From contig JANNEO010000130.1 in the NCBI GenBank assembly GCA_031378805.1, positions 1-9,373 of the forward strand: DNA of 9,373 nt. Reading direction: 5' to 3'. This DNA comes from JADCCX01 sp031378805. GTDB lineage: Bacteria; Pseudomonadota; Alphaproteobacteria; Rhizobiales; Beijerinckiaceae. The position numbers and the translations under genes were made by a program. The notes below the pieces were generated by a model, which made no database searches, was not told where the DNA came from, and was given only the letters and a program-made list of their open reading frames with translations. Shown piece by piece: positions 5,297 through 9,373 of this stretch. Numbering within the stretch: the stretch's first letter is position 1; every line of letters starts with the position of its first letter.

Positions 5297-7262
5297 CTAC
5301 CCCTGCCGCAAACATCGGCCCGCCCTTGTGGGCAGGGTAGCCATAGCCGTTGACCATCACCAGATCGATATCCTCTGGCCTTGCCACGATGCCTTCGCGC
5401 AAGATGGCCTTTCCCTCCGCTTTCATCGCGGCCAGCAGCGCATCACGGATCATGGCGCGGTTTCGCGTGACCTGAGGGACATCCTTCACCACGGCATAGT
5501 TGCCGATCAGCACCTTGACGGCGGGGTCGGGCGTACCGGTACGTGCTCCCTCCACATAGGCATACCAGCCCTTGCCATTCTTGCGGCCGAGCCGCCCGGC
5601 CTCGACCAGGGTTTCGACCAGTCCCAGCCTGCGCCCATCCGCTGCAATAGATGGTTTCAACCTGCGATTGGCATAGGCGATTTCGAGACCCGCCATGTCC
5701 TGCACAGCAAACGGCCCCATGGGAAAGCCGAAATCCGTCATGGCGGCGTCCACCTCTTCGGGTGCCGCGCCTTCCTCCACCATGCATTCCGCCACGATGC
5801 GATAAGCCTTCAGGATGCGGTTGCCGCAGAACCCCTCGCAGACACCGGTGACGATGGGAATCTTGCCCAGCTTCCGGCCAAGCGCCACACCGGTGGCGAG
5901 GGTCTGCCGCGATGTCCTCGCACCCCGCACCACTTCCAGCAGCCGCATGACATGGGCGGGTGAAAAGAAATGCAGGCCCAGGAAGCGTGAAGGATCGCGC
6001 GTCCCCGCCGCAATGGCATCGAGATCGAGATAGGACGTGTTGGTTGCCAGCAGGCAGTGCGGTCCCACCACATCGTCCAGCCGCGCAAACACCTGATGCT
6101 TGACAGCCATGTCCTCGAACACCGCCTCGATTACCAGGTCACAGGGCGCAAAGGCTGAGAAATCGGTCGAAAGCGTGAGCGATGCCTCAAGCGCCTGGCG
6201 CTTAAGCAGTGACAATCGACCGGAGGCCACCTGTCCATCCAACAGGTCCATGATGCGGTCGCTGCCGCGCTCCAGCGCCTCGGTGGTGTTTTCCACCAGC
6301 ACGACCACTGCGCCTGCGTTCAGCGCCGCAAAAGCGATGCCGCAACCCATCAGGCCCGCGCCGACCACGCCAATGCAGCGCACGTTGCCCGCTGCGATGC
6401 CCTCCAGTTCCGGCAGGCGCCCGGTCTCCCGCTCCGCCAGGAAGAGGCGGCGCAACGCTTTCGCTTCAGGACTGGAGCGCAAATGGACAAAGGTTGCGCG
6501 CTCCTCTGCTACCCCCGTCTTGTAATCGACCGGCGCGGTCATCTCCATCAGGTCGAGCGCGGCCAGGGGAGCGGCGTGCCCGCGTGCGGCTTTCCTCACC
6601 TCGGCGCGCAGGGCATCGAGCGTTTCCGGATCTGGTCTTGCAGCGGCCCGCGCTTCCACCTGGGCTGAAAAGGGGTAGGCGGCGGTGTCTCGTAAGGCAT
6701 CGCTTGCAAGCAGGGCTAGAGCCGCGCCTGACACATCATTGGATGCGACAGCGTTGATCAGGCCAAGCCGCAGCGCTTCCTCCGCAGGAATGGCCTTGCC
6801 CGAGGTGACAAGACGCACGGCGGTCTCGAAATCCGTCATCCGCAGCAGGCGTTGCGTGCCGCTGGCGCCAGGGATCAACCCGATGCGGACCTCCGGAAAG
6901 CCAAGCACCGTGCCAGCCAATGCGACACGGGCGCGGCAGGCCAGAGCGATTTCCAGGCCGCCGCCCAGCACGCTGCCATAAAGGGCCGCGACGAGGGGTT
7001 TCGTGCAGTTCGCAATGGCATCGATGACCTGCGGCAGCTGCGGATCGACCAGCGGGCTGTCCATTTCCCGCATGTCAGCACCGGCGATGAAGGTGCGGCC
7101 AGCGGTGGTGATCACTGCGCCATCGATAGCGCGGTTCTGCTCCAGCGCACGTATCGCGGCGATCAGACCGGCACGAACCGGCGTCGACAGCGCATGAACC
7201 GGTGGATTGTCCACCGAGATGACCGTTATCCTGCCGTGGATTTCCGTCCTGACAGCAATCAT
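5283..7262 (-). CDS. Bifunctional enoyl-CoA hydratase / 3-hydroxyacyl-CoA dehydrogenase
   Basis: A 659-residue two-domain enzyme (FadB/FadJ or peroxisomal MFP1 type) for the hydration and NAD-dependent oxidation steps of fatty-acid beta-oxidation. The N-terminal crotonase domain (about 1-190) has the oxyanion-hole segment FIAGADMREMD and both catalytic glutamates, Glu104 in GGGLEIALAC and Glu124 in FPEVRIGLIPGASGTQRL. The dehydrogenase part has the NAD-binding GAGLMGCGIA (301-310), NTSYLDLDAIA, catalytic His431 in GLHFFSPAHVM with Glu443 in RLLEVV, and Asn481 in GFCGNRI. The C-terminal helical repeats end with GRLGRKNGKGWYAY and NGYGYPAHKGGPM. The ATG at 7262 is chosen with GGGAG just upstream (spacing short, 3 bases); GTG at 7277 would add five residues. 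Both active sites look intact. The usual thiolase partner is not adjacent, so the gene appears to stand alone. Confidence 0.93.
   Translation of the reverse strand: MIAVRTEIHGRITVISVDNPPVHALSTPVRAGLIAAIRALEQNRAIDGAVITTAGRTFIAGADMREMDSPLVDPQLPQVIDAIANCTKPLVAALYGSVLGGGLEIALACRARVALAGTVLGFPEVRIGLIPGASGTQRLLRMTDFETAVRLVTSGKAIPAEEALRLGLINAVASNDVSGAALALLASDALRDTAAYPFSAQVEARAAARPDPETLDALRAEVRKAARGHAAPLAALDLMEMTAPVDYKTGVAEERATFVHLRSSPEAKALRRLFLAERETGRLPELEGIAAGNVRCIGVVGAGLMGCGIAFAALNAGAVVVLVENTTEALERGSDRIMDLLDGQVASGRLSLLKRQALEASLTLSTDFSAFAPCDLVIEAVFEDMAVKHQVFARLDDVVGPHCLLATNTSYLDLDAIAAGTRDPSRFLGLHFFSPAHVMRLLEVVRGARTSRQTLATGVALGRKLGKIPIVTGVCEGFCGNRILKAYRIVAECMVEEGAAPEEVDAAMTDFGFPMGPFAVQDMAGLEIAYANRRLKPSIAADGRRLGLVETLVEAGRLGRKNGKGWYAYVEGARTGTPDPAVKVLIGNYAVVKDVPQVTRNRAMIRDALLAAMKAEGKAILREGIVARPEDIDLVMVNGYGYPAHKGGPMFAAGVVNPA
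5289..5303. terminator. Small hairpin at the metW / fatty-acid oxidation gene junction
   Basis: GGGGT (5289-5293) and ACCCC (5299-5303) can pair around a TAACT loop, covering the metW stop codon and the last codons of the convergent gene. Neither side has a T-tract. It is the only candidate structure that could separate the two transcripts, so a bidirectional termination role is possible but weakly supported. Confidence 0.25.
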
Positions 7263-7531
7263 TGTCTCCCGATCCACAGTTCTCGCGTCACATCACAAGT
7301 CTCTGATGACGTTAGAGGAATTGCTGAGGCGAAGGTTGTCAAGCATCCTTCGGTTGAAAAAACCATGGCAGGACACAGTGAAAAAGTACGCAGTGAAAAT
7401 GTTATATCTATCTGAAATCATGAAAATATTTTAGTGACAGGGTGACAAGTCCCGCCATAATTCCTAGCTATAGCGTACAGGACAGGTGGGCAGGCACGCC
7501 CATTGTTGCGCCTGAGGAGGATGAGATCGCG
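7263..7531. promoter_or_regulatory. Divergent intergenic region with AT-rich segment and sigma70-like promoter
   Basis: This 269-base spacer separates the beta-oxidation gene from the DUF2076 gene. The part from about 7351 to 7438 is clearly richer in A and T than the genes around it. It contains a direct repeat CAGTGAAAA at 7376-7384 and 7391-7399. A good plus-strand promoter candidate is GTGACA (7434-7439), 16 bases, CATAAT (7456-7461), each one mismatch from consensus, which would give a leader of roughly 60 bases before the DUF2076 start. On the minus strand a perfect TTGACA (7342-7337) points toward the beta-oxidation gene, but no clear -10 follows it. Confidence 0.4.
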
Positions 7532-8254
7532 ATGTCACCCGAAGAAAAGAATGTCATTGGCGGTATCTTCGAGCGCTTGAAGGGGGCTGCCAACGCGCCC
7601 CGCGACGCCGAGGCGGATCGCTTCATCGCCGACCAGATCAAGGCACAGCCCTATGCGCCTTACGTCATGGCCCAGTCGATTTATGCCCAGGAGCAGGCGC
7701 TGACCAACATGCAGCAGCAGATGGAGCAGTTGCAGGCGCAGGTGCAGCAGCTCGAAGCCTATGCCCAGCAGGTGCAGGCTCAACAGCAGCAGAGCGGCGG
7801 ATTCCTGGGCGGCCTGTTCGGTGGCGGCGCGAAGGTGCCACCTCCGCCCATGCCGAACCGCGCTCCTTTCCAGCGCGGACCAATGGGCGGACCGCCTCCG
7901 GGACAAGCCATGGGTCAACCCGCACCTGGACCTTGGGGCGGACAGCCCGCACCGGCTCCTGGTCCCTGGGGCCAGCATGCCCAGCAGCCGCAACGTGGCG
8001 GAATGGGCTTCCTTGGCACCGCAGCCATGACGGCTGCAGGCGTCGCGGGCGGTATGTTGGCGGCCAATGCGCTGACAAACATGTTCTCGGGCGGGCAGAA
8101 GCCGGCAGGGGATGCAGGCGCCCAGGCTTCGGCAGGCTCACCGGCGGCACCCGCATCCACGACCCAGCAGGAAGAGTATGGCCCGTCTTCGCAAGAAGCA
8201 TCTTACGATGACGGCGGTGGGTTTGACGGTGGTGGCGGGGACGATTGGGCCTGA
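7532..8254 (+). CDS. DUF2076 domain-containing protein with low-complexity C-terminus
   Basis: A 240-residue protein of unknown function whose N-terminus fits the DUF2076 family (PF09849, COG3416). In order: a family block SPEEKNVIGGIFERLKGAA with ADRFIADQIKAQPYAPYVMAQ (2-48); a Gln-rich predicted coiled coil (about 48-86); a Gly-rich FLGGLFGGG (91-99); a Pro/Gly/Gln-rich segment with two PAPGPWG-type repeats (101-150); a hydrophobic small-residue stretch GFLGTAAMTAAGVAGGMLAANAL (159-181) that might insert in a membrane or pack as a glycine zipper; and an acidic Gly/Asp tail ending GGDDWA. The frame extends up to 7442, but the ATG at 7532 gives the family start, with GAGGAGG at 7514-7520. No signal peptide is visible. 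The gene is monocistronic, with its own promoter candidate and a strong terminator. Confidence 0.82.
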   Translation: MSPEEKNVIGGIFERLKGAANAPRDAEADRFIADQIKAQPYAPYVMAQSIYAQEQALTNMQQQMEQLQAQVQQLEAYAQQVQAQQQQSGGFLGGLFGGGAKVPPPPMPNRAPFQRGPMGGPPPGQAMGQPAPGPWGGQPAPAPGPWGQHAQQPQRGGMGFLGTAAMTAAGVAGGMLAANALTNMFSGGQKPAGDAGAQASAGSPAAPASTTQQEEYGPSSQEASYDDGGGFDGGGGDDWA

Positions 8255-8287
8255 TCATTCGGTACGCTTAGCGTCAAGTTCTGGAAC

Positions 8288-8309
8288 AGGCCGGTCATGC
8301 GACCGGCCT
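8288..8309. terminator. Hairpin terminator between convergent DUF2076 and PPOX genes
   Basis: A perfect 9-bp stem, AGGCCGGTC (8288-8296) and GACCGGCCT (8301-8309), closes a 4-base loop, midway between two convergent genes whose stops are at 8254 and 8320. The downstream T-run is short on the plus strand (TTATT) and poor on the minus strand. Position and stem strength suggest a bidirectional terminator. Confidence 0.72.
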
Positions 8310-8319
8310 TATTCCTGCG

Positions 8320-8928
8320 CTAAGGCACAAGCCATTGGCCGCGGACTATCTCGCCTTCCCACAGAAAATCGGCCCGCCGATGCCCCGTGTTGGCAAGGTA
8401 GAGCCATTCCAGCCTCGTGATCCTAATCGTGACGGCACAGAAGTTGGCCCGTCCCGCCGCAGTCGCATCATCCGTCGTATCGGGCAGCGCAAAGGCACCG
8501 GCCTCAACAATCTTGCTGCCCGGACCAGGTTCGATCCCATAGCACTGTCGGCTGAACACACGCGATCCAGCCCATGCCAAATCCGCCACCGGGCTGTCGG
8601 CGTTCAGACTCGCTTCGCCATCGAGCCGCAACTGAATCTTCGCCTCAGGATTATAGAAGTGCAGGGCAACGCGCGGCTCCCGCGTGATCTCGGCGACTTT
8701 CTCGGACCGCAAATCGGTGTGGAAGCGCAGCAGCCGTCCCGCCGGATCGCATCCCCGCAGGATCACCGTGCGCAGGCGCGGCCCACCATCGCTGCCGATG
8801 GTTGCCACCGTCGGGTGGTGAAAAGCCGAACGGCGATCCGCTACGCCCCGGGCGATCAGCCGCCAGCTCTCGGCAAGGGTTTCCTCAAGGTCGTTGTAGA
8901 ATGACGGCGGTGCTTGGCGCTCGCTCAC
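8320..8928 (-). CDS. PPOX-class (pyridoxamine 5'-phosphate oxidase-like) FMN-binding protein
   Basis: A 202-residue cytosolic protein with the split-barrel PNPOx-like fold, closest by pattern to the Alr4036/COG5135 subgroup of FMN-binding proteins rather than true PdxH. Visible segments are the N-terminal helix FYNDLEETLAESWRLIARGV (10-29), ATIGSDGGPRLRTVILRG (42-59), HTDLRSEKVAEI (70-81, the FMN phosphate-binding strand/turn), RVALHFYNPEAKIQLRLDGEA (86-106), WAGSRVFSRQCYG (119-131) and the C-terminal EWLYL...FLWEGE...GQWLVP. Its substrate is unknown. The start is GTG at 8928, which overlaps the stop of the upstream LAB_N gene as GTGA, implying translational coupling; no good ATG exists nearby. 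It is the last gene of the minus-strand operon entering from the right edge, and ends just before a shared terminator. Confidence 0.85.
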   Translation of the reverse strand: MSERQAPPSFYNDLEETLAESWRLIARGVADRRSAFHHPTVATIGSDGGPRLRTVILRGCDPAGRLLRFHTDLRSEKVAEITREPRVALHFYNPEAKIQLRLDGEASLNADSPVADLAWAGSRVFSRQCYGIEPGPGSKIVEAGAFALPDTTDDATAAGRANFCAVTIRITRLEWLYLANTGHRRADFLWEGEIVRGQWLVP

Positions 8929-9254
8929 AGCTGGCTTCCATCGCCCTTTTTCGGGCGGAAGATCAGCATGATGTTGCGCAGGTAGATGAACACGGCCAGC
9001 GCCTGCCCCAGGATGATGATCGGTTCGCGGCGCACCAGGCCATAGATCAGCAACATCATGCCGCCGCCCATGGACAGGAACCAGAACGCCATGGGGATCA
9101 CGCTCTTGCCCGCCTTTTCGCTGACCAGCCATTGCACCACGAACCTTGCCGTGAACAGCAGTTGCGCCGCCAGCCCGAAGGCGAGCCAGAAATCAAAGCG
9201 CGCCACGAACACGTCGTAGAGATACTCCCGCAGGTCCGTGACCACGCTGATCAT
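8925..9254 (-). CDS. LAB_N (lipid A biosynthesis N-terminal domain) membrane protein
   Basis: A 109-residue integral membrane protein consisting of a single LAB_N domain (PF07578). Three predicted membrane helices lie at about 22-43, 53-74 and 78-98. The family signature is clear: RFVVQWLVSEKAGKSVIP (37-54), then AFWFLSMGGG (56-65), with a basic cytosolic tail (RPKKGD). Such proteins are usually encoded next to GT2 glycosyltransferases that use polyprenyl-phosphate sugars and are thought to assist sugar transfer or flipping at the inner membrane; the molecular role is not proven. The frame is open to 9305, but the ATG at 9254 is strongly preferred because it overlaps the stop of the upstream glycosyltransferase gene as ATGA, giving the usual short length. 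Its own stop overlaps the next gene's GTG. Confidence 0.9.
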   Translation of the reverse strand: MISVVTDLREYLYDVFVARFDFWLAFGLAAQLLFTARFVVQWLVSEKAGKSVIPMAFWFLSMGGGMMLLIYGLVRREPIIILGQALAVFIYLRNIMLIFRPKKGDGSQL

Positions 9255-9373
9255 GAGGTGATTTCCGTGGCTTTCGGGGAGGATTTCTTGCGCCGGATCA
9301 GCCACCAGACGCCAGCAAGGTCAAGAATGCCGACCCAGAGCCGGTTCCACATGGTGTAGTTCGAGGTGCCGGA
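9251..9373 (-). CDS. C-terminal end of a GT2 glycosyltransferase, cut by window edge
   Basis: The last 40 codons of a gene that enters from the right edge, ending TGA at 9253-9251. The visible text, SGTSNYTMWNRLWVGILDL followed by AGVWWLIRRKK and a basic tail, resembles the C-terminus of alphaproteobacterial dolichol-phosphate mannosyltransferase-like family 2 glycosyltransferases, which read G-x-SxY-x(2-4)-RLWVGI-D-x-x-GVWWL. These transfer a sugar from a nucleotide donor to a polyprenyl phosphate on the cytosolic face of the inner membrane. The catalytic domain lies outside the window, so the identification rests on this short tail and on the LAB_N neighbour. The stop codon overlaps the LAB_N start as ATGA, so the two are very probably translated together. 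Confidence 0.68.
   Translation of the reverse strand, partial: SGTSNYTMWNRLWVGILDLAGVWWLIRRKKSSPKATEITS

Noticed and set aside
1..9373. CRISPR array, tRNA/rRNA genes, phage or conjugation genes
   Set aside because: No regularly spaced repeats, cloverleaf-like sequences or mobility-protein motifs were seen; nearly all sequence is accounted for by chromosomal genes.

Overview
The window is ordinary, high-GC, gene-dense chromosome of an alphaproteobacterium, most likely in Hyphomicrobiales (Rhizobiales). The evidence is the metX-metW operon, a DUF2336 protein, a DUF2076 protein, a LAB_N/glycosyltransferase cluster, and a dispersed-repeat palindrome starting CCTCATCCTGAGGTGCG of a kind common in that order. 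I see no rRNA, tRNA, CRISPR array, integrase or transposase.

Layout, left to right. (1) The 3' part of a YpfJ-type zinc metallopeptidase (+) runs to 568. It converges, with 6 bases between the stops, on a DUF2336 protein (-, 575-1933). (2) A 159-base divergent intergenic leads to moaB (+, 2093-2656), which converges, 7 bases apart, on a small protein resembling a degenerate GT-A glycosyltransferase (-, 2664-3188). (3) A second divergent intergenic leads to metX-metW (+, 3295-5296), the homoserine acylation step of methionine synthesis. A 142-base hairpin-forming inverted repeat lies between the two genes. (4) metW overlaps by 14 bases the 3' end of a convergent bifunctional enoyl-CoA hydratase/3-hydroxyacyl-CoA dehydrogenase (-, 5283-7262). 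(5) A partly AT-rich intergenic precedes a low-complexity DUF2076 protein (+, 7532-8254). A strong hairpin terminator separates it from a three-gene minus-strand operon that reads in from the right edge: GT2 glycosyltransferase C-terminus, LAB_N membrane protein and PPOX-class flavoprotein. These are joined by ATGA and GTGA overlaps.

Functionally, metX and metW act together in methionine synthesis. The GT2 and LAB_N genes probably act together on lipid-linked sugars at the inner membrane. The other genes are single-gene units for housekeeping roles (molybdenum cofactor, beta-oxidation) or have unknown function. I found no convincing new multi-gene defence or mobile system. The points most worth a second look are the metXW inverted repeat, the GT-A-like protein without an acidic metal motif, and the flavoprotein coupled to the GT2/LAB_N pair.
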